DNA of 64,000 bases from Microbacterium abyssi. Lineage in GTDB: Bacteria > Actinomycetota > Actinomycetes > Actinomycetales > Microbacteriaceae. Position numbers and translations under genes: made by a program. Below the pieces are notes generated by a model. That model was not told the DNA's origin. It worked only from the letters and a program-made list of their open reading frames with translations, and did not search any database. The stretch is from NCBI RefSeq assembly GCF_015277895.1, contig NZ_CP063815.1, positions 1,426,001-1,490,000 of the forward strand, given 5' to 3'. Of the stretch, positions 24,900-33,631 are shown in pieces. Positions within the stretch are counted from its first letter, which is position 1. Every line of letters starts with the position of its first letter.

Positions 24900-25208
24900 A
24901 TGATTCTTGTTCGACAGGAAATCGGCGATGTGCTGAGGGACTTCCGCCTGCAGAAGGGCCGTACGCTCCGGCAGGTCGCGAGCAAGGCTTCGGTCGCGCT
25001 CGGATACCTCAGCGAAGTCGAACGTGGCCAGAAGGAAGCCTCCAGCGAGATCCTCGCCTCGGTCGCCGAGGCTCTCGACGTCCCCATCTCCATGATCATG
25101 CGCGAAGTCGGTGATCGGATCTCAGTCCTCGAGGGCATCCAGGTCTTCCCCGACGTGGTCCCCGACGATCTGGTGGCTTCGGTCGAGCCAGAGCTGTCGC
25201 TGCACTGA
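24900..25208 (+). CDS. clgR: ClgR-like helix-turn-helix regulator
   Basis: A 102-residue XRE-type regulator. The HTH covers about residues 8-65 (EIGDVLRDFRLQKGRTLRQVASKASVALGYLSEVERGQKEASSEILASVAEAL), matching ClgR, which activates clp protease and stress genes in actinobacteria. Position between the CinA-like gene and recA is the conserved one. GAGAGGAGG gives a strong ribosome site. ClgR homologues end in a short degradation-signal tail; this one ends PELSLH, and whether it is a Clp substrate cannot be seen. A TAGACT box at 24845-24850 could be its -10. Confidence 0.82.
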   Translation: MILVRQEIGDVLRDFRLQKGRTLRQVASKASVALGYLSEVERGQKEASSEILASVAEALDVPISMIMREVGDRISVLEGIQVFPDVVPDDLVASVEPELSLH

Positions 25209-25232
25209 CGCGACTGAGGATTCAGCACGACG

Positions 25233-25457
25233 ATGCGGCGCAGTGAGTTCCTTCGCGCGGTCGAAGATGAGTTCGGCGCGCGCGCTGTCGCGCTGATGAC
25301 CGACCTGGTGCTCGGTGCGGTCGGAAACCGGACGGCCTCCGAAGCGCTGGATGCCGGTGTGCCGCCGCGCGAGATCTGGCTGGCGCTGTGCGACGAGAAC
25401 GATGTTCCGCAGGCGCGACGCTACGGTGTCGGGCGCTTGGAGCCGCGACGCGGCTGA
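25233..25457 (+). CDS. DUF3046 family protein
   Basis: A 74-residue helical protein of the actinobacterial DUF3046 family, function unknown. Typical elements are RRSEFLRAVEDEFG at the start, LVLGAVGNRTASEALDAG in the middle and PREIWLALCDENDVPQARRYG near the end. It is found almost invariably between the clgR-like gene and recA, as here. It probably shares the clgR transcript, 24 bases downstream. Confidence 0.88.
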   Translation: MRRSEFLRAVEDEFGARAVALMTDLVLGAVGNRTASEALDAGVPPREIWLALCDENDVPQARRYGVGRLEPRRG

Positions 25458-25487
25458 GTCCTTCTCTCCTCCGATCTCGGCGTGTCG

Positions 25488-25503
25488 TCGAAGATCTGTT
25501 CGA
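25488..25503. promoter_or_regulatory. LexA (SOS) box upstream of recA
   Basis: TCGAAGATCTGTTCGA matches the actinobacterial/Gram-positive SOS box TCGAAC-N4-GTTCGA at nearly all positions, with perfect TCGAA/TTCGA arms. It lies 198 bases before the recA start, directly after the DUF3046 gene, the position known for recA control in relatives. Confidence 0.75.
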
Positions 25504-25700
25504 AGTGCGCGTATCGTTCTGCACAAGTGGTTTCGACGTGCTGTATTCCACCGTTCATGGCATTTCCGACGCGATGTCGGTGGTCCCTCCTACGGTGAAC
25601 ACAGGCCGAGAAGCCATACGCCTTGTCGGAGAGTCCACCCCAGCCGGGGCGGCCGCGACAGCCTACAGGCGGCACCACGCGAACACATGAGGAGCACGTC

Positions 25701-26756
25701 ATGCCAACACCCGCAGACCGCGAGAAGTCTCTGGAATCAGCTCTCGCCCAGATCGATCGCCAGTTCGGGAAGGGCTCGGTCATGCGACTGGGCAGCGACG
25801 AGCGTGCGCCTGTCGCAGTCATCCCGACCGGTTCCATCGCCCTTGACGTCGCCCTCGGCGTCGGCGGCCTTCCGCGTGGCCGCATCGTGGAGATCTACGG
25901 TCCGGAGTCGTCGGGTAAGACGACGCTGACCCTGCACGCGATCGCCAACGCCCAGCGCGCCGGCGGCATCGCCGCGTTCATCGATGCGGAGCACGCGCTC
26001 GACCCCGAGTACGCGAAGAAGCTCGGCGTCGACATCGACGCGCTTCTGGTCTCGCAGCCCGACACCGGTGAGCAGGCACTCGAGATCGCCGACATGCTCG
26101 TCCGCTCCGGCGCGATCGACCTCATCGTCATCGACTCCGTGGCGGCGCTCGTGCCGCGTGCGGAGATCGAGGGCGAGATGGGCGACTCACACGTCGGTCT
26201 GCAGGCCCGCCTCATGTCGCAGGCGCTGCGCAAGCTCACCGGTGGGCTCAACCAGACCAACACCACCATGATCTTCATCAACCAGCTGCGCGAGAAGATC
26301 GGTGTGTTCTTCGGCTCGCCCGAGACCACCGCCGGTGGAAAGGCGCTGAAATTCTACGCGTCCGTCCGCATGGACATCCGTCGTATCGAGACCCTCAAGG
26401 ACGGCACGGACGCAGTCGGAAACCGCACTCGCGTCAAGGTGGTCAAGAACAAGATGGCGCCGCCGTTCAAGCAGGCCGAGTTCGACATCCTCTACGGCGT
26501 GGGAATCTCCCGTGAGGGAAGCCTGATCGACTTCGGCGTCGAGCACGCCATCGTCAAGAAGTCGGGCTCGTGGTACACCTACGACGGTGACCAGCTCGGG
26601 CAGGGCAAGGAGAACGCCCGCAACTTCCTGATCGCCAACCCCGACATCGCGCTGACGATCGAGACGCAGATCAAGCAGAAGCTCGGCATCGGCGGTGCCG
26701 CGGCTCCCGAGGCCGTGCCGGCTGCGGACGAGCTCGCGCAGCGCCGCCCGGCCTGA
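25701..26756 (+). CDS. recA: Recombinase A
   Basis: A 351-residue RecA, catalysing strand exchange and LexA cleavage. The P-loop GPESSGKT is at residues 67-74; [22 protein letters not shown] is the Walker B/L1 region, [32 protein letters not shown] covers L2, and the C-terminus is short and Ala/Pro-rich. No intein is present. The start is the ATG at 25701 after GAGGAGC. About 240 bases of upstream DNA carry an SOS box. The stop shares a base with the recX ATG. Confidence 0.97.
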   Translation: MPTPADREKSLESALAQIDRQFGKGSVMRLGSDERAPVAVIPTGSIALDVALGVGGLPRGRIVEIYGPESSGKTTLTLHAIANAQRAGGIAAFIDAEHALDPEYAKKLGVDIDALLVSQPDTGEQALEIADMLVRSGAIDLIVIDSVAALVPRAEIEGEMGDSHVGLQARLMSQALRKLTGGLNQTNTTMIFINQLREKIGVFFGSPETTAGGKALKFYASVRMDIRRIETLKDGTDAVGNRTRVKVVKNKMAPPFKQAEFDILYGVGISREGSLIDFGVEHAIVKKSGSWYTYDGDQLGQGKENARNFLIANPDIALTIETQIKQKLGIGGAAAPEAVPAADELAQRRPA

Positions 26757-27478
26757 TGTCTCAGGTTCATGACGGGGGCGAGGATCGCCTCGCCCCCGTC
26801 ATCCCGCTCTTCGGCGGCAAGATGACGCGAGCGTCCGAGATCACGCCCGCACCCGAGCCACCGGTCGCCCGGGACGGCCACGTGGCTGAAGCTCCACTCC
26901 GCGATGTTGCGCACGCTGCGCACATGGCACAGCGCGAGGCCGAGGTGCCGCATGGTGACCCCGGTGACGCCGACGAGATCGCCCGTCGCGCCGAAGAAGC
27001 TCTGGTGCGCAAGCTGCGGGCTCGCTCGCTCTCGGTCTCCGAAGCCAGGCAGGTGCTCCGCGGGCAGGATCTCGACGCGGCGCGCATCGATGACGTGATC
27101 GACAGGTTCTGCGAGCGCGGTTACCTCGACGACGCGCTGTTGGCCGAGCACCTGGTGATCTCCGGCATCGAGCGCAAGGGGCAGGGGCGCGTGGCGCTCT
27201 CCCGTGCGCTCGCCCAGCGCGGCATCCCCCGGGATGTCGTCGATGTCGCGCTCGGCGACCTGCCGGACGACGACGCCGAACGGGCGCTCGAGTTCGCCAG
27301 GACGAAGGCGCGATCGCTGTCCCGACTCGATTTCGATACCGCACTGCGTCGCCTGATGGGGCAGCTCGCGCACCGTGGCTACGGCGGATCGGTCGCCATG
27401 ACGGCCGCGCGCACCGCGCTCACCGAGGCATCCCTCGGCGGACCGACCAGCGGTGTGCGGTTCGTCGAGTCGGATTGA
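26756..27478 (+). CDS. recX: RecX regulatory protein with N-terminal extension
   Basis: A 240-residue RecX, which caps RecA filaments and limits recombinase activity. The helical core begins about residue 75 (RAEEALVRKLRARSLSVSEARQVL), with the three-helix repeats typical of the family (ERGYLDDALLAEHLV; ALAQRGIPRDVVDVAL; RRLMGQLAHRGYGGSVAM). The first 70 residues are an unconserved, low-complexity extension. The ATG overlaps the recA TGA by one base, so RecX is coupled to RecA. Its TGA is part of the TTGACC that may be the -35 of miaB. Confidence 0.9.
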   Translation: MSQVHDGGEDRLAPVIPLFGGKMTRASEITPAPEPPVARDGHVAEAPLRDVAHAAHMAQREAEVPHGDPGDADEIARRAEEALVRKLRARSLSVSEARQVLRGQDLDAARIDDVIDRFCERGYLDDALLAEHLVISGIERKGQGRVALSRALAQRGIPRDVVDVALGDLPDDDAERALEFARTKARSLSRLDFDTALRRLMGQLAHRGYGGSVAMTAARTALTEASLGGPTSGVRFVESD

Positions 27479-27501
27479 CCTTCGGATTCGACTCGTAGAA
27501 T
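27475..27501 (+). promoter_or_regulatory. Candidate promoter for miaB
   Basis: TTGACC at 27475-27480 and TAGAAT at 27496-27501 with a short 15-base spacer, followed 9 bases later by the ATG. The -35 contains the recX stop codon. Confidence 0.45.
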
Positions 27502-27510
27502 AGGAGCACC

Positions 27511-29061
27511 ATGACTATTCCGCGCAGCGAACCGACGATCATCACGGCGTCGCCAGCGGCTGTCGACGCCGACGGTCGCCAGCGAACGTATGAGGTGCGC
27601 ACCTTCGGGTGCCAGATGAACGTGCACGACTCCGAGCGACTCTCCGGCTCCCTGGAGAGTGCTGGATATGTGCGGGCCGATGCCGGTTCCGAAGCCGACG
27701 TCGTGATCATCAACACCTGCGCCGTGCGCGACAATGCCGCCGGCAAGCTCTACGGAACGCTCGGCCACCTCGCCTCGGTCAAGCGCCGCAAGGACGGCAT
27801 GCAGATCGCGGTCGGCGGCTGCCTCGCCCAGATGGACAAGGACGCCGTCCTCGACAAGGCCCCCTGGGTCGACGTCGTCTTCGGCACGCACAACATGGGG
27901 TCGCTTCCCGGGCTCCTCGAGCGCGCCAAGCACAACGACGACGCCGAGCTCGAGATCCTCGAGTCGCTCGAGGTGTTCCCCTCGACGCTGCCAACCAAGC
28001 GCGACTCCGCGCATAGCGGCTGGGTCTCCATCTCGGTCGGCTGCAACAACACATGCACGTTCTGCATCGTTCCGAGCCTTCGTGGCAAGGAGAAGGACCG
28101 TCGCCCTGGCGACATCCTGAACGAGATCCGTCTCCTCGTCGAGGACGGCGCGATCGAGGTGACCCTGCTCGGCCAGAACGTGAACTCCTACGGCGTCGAG
28201 TTCGGCGACCGTCAGGCCTTCAGCAAGCTGCTGCGCGCGGCCGGTCAGATCGACGGACTCGAGCGCATCCGCTTCACGAGCCCGCACCCCGCCGCGTTCA
28301 CCGATGATGTCATCGACGCCATGGCCGAGACCCCGTCGGTGATGCCGCAGCTCCACATGCCGCTCCAGTCCGGCAGCGACCGCATCCTGAAGGCGATGCG
28401 CCGCTCCTACCGCAGTGAGCGGTTCCTCGGCATCCTTGATCGCGTCCGCGAGCGCATGCCGTATGCCGCGATCTCCACCGACATCATCGTCGGGTTCCCC
28501 GGCGAGACCGAGGAAGACTTCGAAGACACCATGCGCGTCGTCGAGCAGGCGCGCTTCGCGAACGCGTTCACATTCCAGTACTCGATCCGCGAGGGCACGC
28601 CTGCGGCGACCATGGAGAACCAGGTGCCGAAGGCGGTCGTGCAGGAGCGCTACGAGCGTCTGATCGCACTGCAGGAGCGCATCTCCCTCGAAGAGAACCA
28701 GAAGCAGGTCGGCCGGGAGGTCGAGGTGCTCGTCTCCGTAGGCGAGGGCAAGAAGGATGCCGAGACGCACCGCCTCACCGGTCGGGCGGAGGACAACCGC
28801 CTGGTCCACTTCGAAGTCACGCAGGGATCGGAGATTCCGCGTCCCGGCGACATCGTGACCGTGAAGATCACCCACGGGGCACCGTTCCACCTCCTCGCGG
28901 ACGATCCGACAGGAGCGCCTCTGCGCATCCGCCGCACCCGCGGCGGCGACGCCTGGGACCGTGCACAGGCAGAGTCGTGCGGCGCGCCCGCGCCCACGGG
29001 CGCGTCCGGCGCTCCGCGTTCGGTGTCGCTGGGCCTTCCCACGCTCCGCGTCGGTGTCTGA
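27511..29061 (+). CDS. miaB: tRNA-2-methylthio-N6-isopentenyladenosine methylthiotransferase MiaB
   Basis: A 516-residue radical-SAM methylthiotransferase modifying A37 of tRNAs. The N-terminal UPF0004 domain has its three cysteines in TFGCQMN (C34), NTCAV and GGCLAQ; the radical SAM cluster is C178-x3-C182-x2-C185 (CNNTCTFC). [18 protein letters not shown] and the C-terminal TRAM domain follow. The last 40 residues are an Ala/Pro/Gly tail. The reading frame overlaps the start of miaA, which makes the isopentenyl group MiaB builds on. Confidence 0.95.
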   Translation: MTIPRSEPTIITASPAAVDADGRQRTYEVRTFGCQMNVHDSERLSGSLESAGYVRADAGSEADVVIINTCAVRDNAAGKLYGTLGHLASVKRRKDGMQIAVGGCLAQMDKDAVLDKAPWVDVVFGTHNMGSLPGLLERAKHNDDAELEILESLEVFPSTLPTKRDSAHSGWVSISVGCNNTCTFCIVPSLRGKEKDRRPGDILNEIRLLVEDGAIEVTLLGQNVNSYGVEFGDRQAFSKLLRAAGQIDGLERIRFTSPHPAAFTDDVIDAMAETPSVMPQLHMPLQSGSDRILKAMRRSYRSERFLGILDRVRERMPYAAISTDIIVGFPGETEEDFEDTMRVVEQARFANAFTFQYSIREGTPAATMENQVPKAVVQERYERLIALQERISLEENQKQVGREVEVLVSVGEGKKDAETHRLTGRAEDNRLVHFEVTQGSEIPRPGDIVTVKITHGAPFHLLADDPTGAPLRIRRTRGGDAWDRAQAESCGAPAPTGASGAPRSVSLGLPTLRVGV

Positions 29062-29995
29062 CGGAGGCGTGTCCGCCCTCCGGGCCTCCGACAGGCGGCT
29101 CTGGGCTGTCGTCGGCGCCACCGGCACCGGCAAGAGTGATCTCGCGCTCGGCCTCGCCGAGACGCTGCGCGCACGCGGCAACCCGGCGGAGATCGTCAAC
29201 GCCGATGCCATGCAGCTGTATCGCGGCATGGACATCGGGACGGCGAAGCTGTCACCGGCGGAGCGCCGCGGTATCCCGCACCACATGCTCGACGTCCGTG
29301 ACGTCAGCGAGGACGCCGCCGTCGCCTGGTACCAGCCGCTCGCGCGCGCAGCGATCGACGGCATCCATGCGCGCGGCGGCGACGCGATTCTCGTGGGCGG
29401 GTCCGGGCTGTACGTGTCGAGCGTGATCTTCGACTTCCGGTTCCCGCCACGGGATCCGGAAGTGCGCGAGCTCCTCGAGCGCGAACTCGAGGAGCTGGGG
29501 GCGGCCGCGCTGTTCGCCCGGCTCCAGCAGGCGGATGCCGCCACCGCGGCGCGCATCGACCCGAAGAACGGCCGACGGGTCGTCCGCGCGCTCGAAGTGC
29601 TCGCCCAGGGCGCCAAGACGCACGGCGCCGCACTTCCGGACGAGCCTCAGCTCTGGCATCCGCGCACCCGCGTCCTCGGCCTGCAGGTCGAGCGTGCGGA
29701 ACTGGTCGAACGGCTCGACCGCCGCGTCGAGCGGATGTGGGCGCAGGGCATGCTCGAGGAGGTCGCGCGGTTGCGCGCCGCAGGGATCGAGCGCGGCACG
29801 ACGGCGCCACGCGCCATCGGGTACGCGCAGGCGCTCGCACAGCTGGCGGGGGAGGTCGCCGAGGGCGAGGCGATCTCCGATACCCAGGCGCTGACGCGGC
29901 GCTACGCGCGACGACAGGTGTCGTGGTTCAAACGTTACCCGCACATCGAATGGATCTCGCCGATGTCCGACCCCCATGACATTCTGGCGGGATGA
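29054..29995 (+). CDS. miaA: tRNA dimethylallyltransferase MiaA
   Basis: A 313-residue enzyme adding a dimethylallyl group to A37 of tRNAs. The P-loop GATGTGKSD is near residue 18, [17 protein letters not shown] is the family signature, HHMLDV and LVGGSGLYV follow, and [13 protein letters not shown] closes the tRNA-binding part. The start is uncertain: GTG at 29054 overlaps the miaB stop, and a second GTG at 29069 would shorten it by five residues; neither has a well-spaced ribosome site, so coupling to miaB is likely. Confidence 0.93.
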   Translation: MSDGGVSALRASDRRLWAVVGATGTGKSDLALGLAETLRARGNPAEIVNADAMQLYRGMDIGTAKLSPAERRGIPHHMLDVRDVSEDAAVAWYQPLARAAIDGIHARGGDAILVGGSGLYVSSVIFDFRFPPRDPEVRELLERELEELGAAALFARLQQADAATAARIDPKNGRRVVRALEVLAQGAKTHGAALPDEPQLWHPRTRVLGLQVERAELVERLDRRVERMWAQGMLEEVARLRAAGIERGTTAPRAIGYAQALAQLAGEVAEGEAISDTQALTRRYARRQVSWFKRYPHIEWISPMSDPHDILAG

Positions 29996-30516
29996 CGACC
30001 CACTATTACACGGCGAGCAGCCTGGACGGGTTCATCGCCACCCCCGAGCACTCCCTGGACTGGCTGCTGAAGCAGGACATCGACGAGAAGGGGCCGATGG
30101 CGTACGCCGGGTTCATATCGGGCGTCGGCGCGCTCGCGATGGGCGCTTCGACCTACGAGTGGGTGATGCAGCACGAGAACGGCGTGTGGGGCTACGAGCA
30201 GCCGACTTGGGTGTTCACCCATCGACAGCTGACCGTACCCGCAGGCGCCGACGTGCGACTCACGCACGACGAGGTGCGCCATGTCCACTCTGCGATGACC
30301 GAGGCGTCCGGAGGCGACGATCTTTGGATCGTCGGCGGGGGAGACCTCGCGGGGCAGTTCGCGGACGCCGGTCTGCTGGACGAGGTGTGGCTGCAATACG
30401 CACCCGTCACGCTCGGCGCCGGGGCGCCGGTGCTGCCGCGTGCTCTCGACCTCGAGCTGCTCGATGTCGCCCGCAATCACGCTTTCCTGTGCGGCCGCTA
30501 TCGCGTGCTGAAGTGA
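29992..30516 (+). CDS. Dihydrofolate reductase family protein (RibD C-terminal type)
   Basis: A 174-residue protein with the DHFR/RibD C-terminal fold. It starts with [22 protein letters not shown], has MGASTYEWV in place of the MGRKTW motif, and [14 protein letters not shown] for NADPH binding. Such YwjB/YyaP-like proteins are reductases of unknown substrate. It is not the housekeeping DHFR, which is at 16294. The ATG overlaps the miaA stop by four bases, so it ends the miaB-miaA operon. Confidence 0.85.
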   Translation: MTTHYYTASSLDGFIATPEHSLDWLLKQDIDEKGPMAYAGFISGVGALAMGASTYEWVMQHENGVWGYEQPTWVFTHRQLTVPAGADVRLTHDEVRHVHSAMTEASGGDDLWIVGGGDLAGQFADAGLLDEVWLQYAPVTLGAGAPVLPRALDLELLDVARNHAFLCGRYRVLK

Positions 30517-30539
30517 GCCGACCGCGGGTCGCGGATCTC

Positions 30540-30545
30540 TAGACT
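30540..30545 (+). promoter_or_regulatory. -10 box of a leaderless promoter for dapF
   Basis: TAGACT followed by GGACGC and the ATG at 30552, identical over 15 bases to the dapB start region. Confidence 0.65.
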
Positions 30546-30551
30546 GGACGC

Positions 30552-31424
30552 ATGGTCGCATTCACCAAGGGGCACGGCACCGGCAACGACTTCGTGATCA
30601 TCGCCGACCCCGACGGCGAGCTCGATCTCTCCGCCGAACAGGTCGCGGCACTGTGCGATCGCCACTTCGGAATCGGGGCAGACGGGGTGCTGCGAGTGGT
30701 CCGATCCACGGCCATCCCCGAAGGAGCGGCTGCTCTCGCAGAGGAACCCGCCGCCGAGTGGTTCATGGACTATCGCAACGCCGACGGCTCGATCGCCGAG
30801 ATGTGCGGCAACGGCGTCAGGGTCTTCGCGCACTATCTGCTGCGCGCCGGACTCGCCACGATCGAATCGGGAACCAAGCTTCCGGTCGGCACCCGTGCCG
30901 GTGTCCGAGACGTGACCACCAGCACGAACGGCTACCAGGTCGACCTCGGCAGGTGGCGGCTGTCGGGCGACGACTCGCTCGCCAAGGCACGCGGCCTCGA
31001 CGTCGCACGACCGGGACTCGGCATCGACGTCGGCAACCCGCACGTCGTGGTGGCGCTGGCGTCCGACGAGGAGCTCGCAGGCCTCGAGCTTGAGTACATC
31101 CCAGAGCTCGAGCCGGCGCTGCCTGCCGGCGCGAACGTCGAATTCGTGGTGCCAGGGGAGCCGCTCGTGCGCGACGGCATCGGGCACGTCACGATGCGGG
31201 TCTTCGAGCGAGGTGTGGGGGAGACCCTCAGCTGCGGCACCGGCGTCGCCGCGACCGCCCTCGCAGTGCGTCACTGGGCAGGGGACCGCGCACCGGACAA
31301 CTGGCGAGTGGAAGTACCCGGCGGCACGCTCGGCGTCCGCATGTTCCCGGCCGAGGACGGCGAGCACGTCGCGCTGTCGGGACCGGCCCAGCTCGTGTAC
31401 AGCGGTACCGTCGACCTGGTCTGA
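30552..31424 (+). CDS. dapF: Diaminopimelate epimerase
   Basis: A 290-residue cofactor-independent epimerase converting LL- to meso-diaminopimelate for cell wall and lysine. The two catalytic cysteines are C85 ([13 protein letters not shown]) and C228 ([13 protein letters not shown]). [11 protein letters not shown] at the N-terminus and GNPHVVV are typical. It completes, with dapA and dapB, three lysine-pathway genes in the window, none of them adjacent but all with leaderless-type promoters. Confidence 0.96.
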   Translation: MVAFTKGHGTGNDFVIIADPDGELDLSAEQVAALCDRHFGIGADGVLRVVRSTAIPEGAAALAEEPAAEWFMDYRNADGSIAEMCGNGVRVFAHYLLRAGLATIESGTKLPVGTRAGVRDVTTSTNGYQVDLGRWRLSGDDSLAKARGLDVARPGLGIDVGNPHVVVALASDEELAGLELEYIPELEPALPAGANVEFVVPGEPLVRDGIGHVTMRVFERGVGETLSCGTGVAATALAVRHWAGDRAPDNWRVEVPGGTLGVRMFPAEDGEHVALSGPAQLVYSGTVDLV

Positions 31425-31514
31425 GTCCCGCACAGTACGCAGATGCTCCGCGAATGCGTCGTTGCGTGACGAGCGACTCGGCATCGTGTGCCGTCATGGT
31501 TCACGATGGTGCGC

Positions 31515-32897
31515 ATGAGCAAGCAGATCCGCTTCAACGCCTTCGACATGAACTGCGTCGCCCACCAGTCCTCCGGGATGTGGCGGCATCCGCTCGATCA
31601 GTCCGCGCGGTACAAGGAGCTCGGCTACTGGACTGAGCTCGCACAGCTCCTCGAGCGCGGCCACTTCGACGGACTGTTCATCGCCGACGTGCTCGGCACC
31701 TACGACGTGTACGGCGCATCGAACGAGGCGGCCATCCGTCACGGGGCCCAGGTGCCGGTCAACGACCCGGTCCTGTTGGTGAGCGCCATGGCAGCCGTCA
31801 CCGAGCACCTCGGGTTCGGCGTGACCGCCGGCACCGCGTACGAGCATCCGTACCCGTTCGCACGCCGGATGAGCACGCTCGACCACCTCACCCAGGGTCG
31901 CGTCGGCTGGAACGTGGTCACCGGCTACCTGCCGTCGGCCGCCCGCAACATGGGCCACGACGACCAGCTCGAGCACGACCAGCGCTACGACGTGGCCGAC
32001 GAGTACCTCGAGGTCGCCTACAAGCTGTGGGAAGGATCGTGGGAGGACGACGCCGTCATCCGCGACCGCGAATCCGGCGTCTTCACCGATCCCGCCAAGG
32101 TGCATGAGATCGGTCACCACGGCGAGCACTTCACGGTTCCCGGCATCCACATCTCCGAGCCGTCCCCGCAGCGCACCCCGGTGATCTACCAGGCCGGCGC
32201 CTCGCCCCGAGGCATCGCCTTCGCCGCCGGCAACGCCGAGGCGATCTTCGTCGCCGCGCCCACCAAGACGGTGCTCGCCGGCACGGTGAAGCGCATCCGC
32301 GACGCCCTCGAGGCGGCCGGCCGCCACCGGTACTCCGCAAAGATCTACACCCTTCTGACGATCATCACCGATGAGACGAGCGAGAAGGCGCACGCCAAGC
32401 ACGAGGACTTCCTGCAGTATGCGAGCGACGAGGGCGCGCTCGTGTTCATGTCGGGCTGGATGGGCGTCGACCTCTCGCAGTTCGACTTGGATGAGCCGAT
32501 CGGCAACGTCAAGAGCAACGCCATCCAGTCGACCGTGGCGAACTTCCAGCAGGCGAACGACGACGGCAAGGAGTGGAAGGTCCGCGACATCGCCAGGCTC
32601 GGCAACATCGGCGGCCTCGGCCCACGCGTGGTCGGATCGCCTGAGGAGGTCGCGGACTTCCTGCAGGAGTGGGTGGACGAGACGGACGTCGACGGCTTCA
32701 ACCTCGCGTACGCCATCACCCCTGGCACCTTTGAGGACATCGTCGAATTCATCGTCCCCGAACTGCAGCGCCGCGGCGTCTATCAGACCGAGTACACGTC
32801 CGGCACGCTGCGCCACAAGCTGCTCGGCCGGGGCGACCGCCTCCCGGACGAGCACCGCGGGGCAGGCTTCAGCCTGCGCGACGGCGCACGGGCCTGA
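31515..32897 (+). CDS. FMN-dependent monooxygenase of the NtaA/SnaA/DmoA family
   Basis: A 460-residue LLM-class monooxygenase of the nitrilotriacetate monooxygenase subgroup, which oxidises small sulphur- or nitrogen-containing compounds with FMNH2. Typical are IRFNAFDMNCVAHQSSGMWRHP at the start, FIADVLGTYDVYG, GRVGWNVVTGYLPSAARNMG and VIYQAGASPRGIAFAAGNAEAIFV. The substrate is unknown. I start at ATG 31515; another ATG at 31506 adds three residues. No flavin reductase is adjacent, so it must use one from elsewhere, possibly that at 4807. Confidence 0.87.
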   Translation: MSKQIRFNAFDMNCVAHQSSGMWRHPLDQSARYKELGYWTELAQLLERGHFDGLFIADVLGTYDVYGASNEAAIRHGAQVPVNDPVLLVSAMAAVTEHLGFGVTAGTAYEHPYPFARRMSTLDHLTQGRVGWNVVTGYLPSAARNMGHDDQLEHDQRYDVADEYLEVAYKLWEGSWEDDAVIRDRESGVFTDPAKVHEIGHHGEHFTVPGIHISEPSPQRTPVIYQAGASPRGIAFAAGNAEAIFVAAPTKTVLAGTVKRIRDALEAAGRHRYSAKIYTLLTIITDETSEKAHAKHEDFLQYASDEGALVFMSGWMGVDLSQFDLDEPIGNVKSNAIQSTVANFQQANDDGKEWKVRDIARLGNIGGLGPRVVGSPEEVADFLQEWVDETDVDGFNLAYAITPGTFEDIVEFIVPELQRRGVYQTEYTSGTLRHKLLGRGDRLPDEHRGAGFSLRDGARA

Positions 32898-32930
32898 GGA
32901 CCGGCGCGCGCGAGGCGAGCGGGATGCCGC

Positions 32931-33572
32931 TCAGGCGACGTCGATCGGTTCGGTCGGCGGCGTGCCGTGCCGGCGGACCTTGATCACCCGATAGCCCTTG
33001 CCCGTGGCGGTGCGGTACACGCTGTAACCGGGGGCGAAGGTCGCGCTCAGCCAACGCTGCAGCGAATCGGCGCCGAGGTTGCGCTGCACGACCAGCCAGG
33101 CGTCGCTGCGCTCGTCCAGGCGGGGGATCCACCGCTCGAGCATGTCGTGGAGCACGTTCTTACCCACCCGGATAGGCGGGTTCGAGCGGATCGTCCGGAA
33201 TGAGACGCTGTCGGGAACATCGTCGGGCAGCACGGCGTTGACATTGGTGAGGCCCAGCGCCTCGGCGTTGCGCTGGACGAGGTCGAGCGCGCGCTCGTTG
33301 ACATCCACCGCCCACACCGTCGCATGCGGAGACGCCATCGCCATCGTGAGGCTGATCGGTCCCCAGCCGCTGCCGAGGTCGAGGAAGTGGCCGCCCGGCG
33401 GCACGGGAGGCATGTTGGCGAGCAGGACTGCGGTTCCGGCATCCAGGCGGTCGGGACTGAACACGCCGCCAGCGGTGGTGACCTCGAGGTCCCTGCCCGC
33501 AAGACTCACACGAATGGTCCGCAGGTTCTCCGCACTTGCCGGGGTCGCAGAGAAATAGTGATCTGACCCCAT
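32931..33572 (-). CDS. RsmC-like class I SAM methyltransferase
   Basis: A 213-residue methyltransferase of the MTS/RsmC-like group. The SAM loop LDLGSGWGPISLTMA is near residue 64, AVDVNERALDL is motif II, and SNPPIR (about 131) is the NPP[YF]-type catalytic motif of N-methyltransferases acting on rRNA guanine. The N-terminal half of true RsmC is missing, as in many actinobacterial members. The rRNA target is inferred. TACGCT lies 6 bases before the ATG. It is divergent from hflX. Confidence 0.86.
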   Translation of the reverse strand: MGSDHYFSATPASAENLRTIRVSLAGRDLEVTTAGGVFSPDRLDAGTAVLLANMPPVPPGGHFLDLGSGWGPISLTMAMASPHATVWAVDVNERALDLVQRNAEALGLTNVNAVLPDDVPDSVSFRTIRSNPPIRVGKNVLHDMLERWIPRLDERSDAWLVVQRNLGADSLQRWLSATFAPGYSVYRTATGKGYRVIKVRRHGTPPTEPIDVA

Positions 33573-33578
33573 ACGGTG

Positions 33579-33584
33579 AGCGTA
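33579..33584 (-). promoter_or_regulatory. -10 box of a leaderless promoter for the methyltransferase gene
   Basis: TACGCT on the minus strand, 6 bases before the ATG at 33572. Confidence 0.55.
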
Positions 33585-33631
33585 CCGGACGGGTGGGTTA
33601 AGGTTAATACGCCGAACATAGAAGGCAGAGG

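Noticed and set aside
27379..29616. A 745-codon minus-strand frame over miaB and miaA
   Set aside because: Antisense shadow of conserved tRNA-modification genes.
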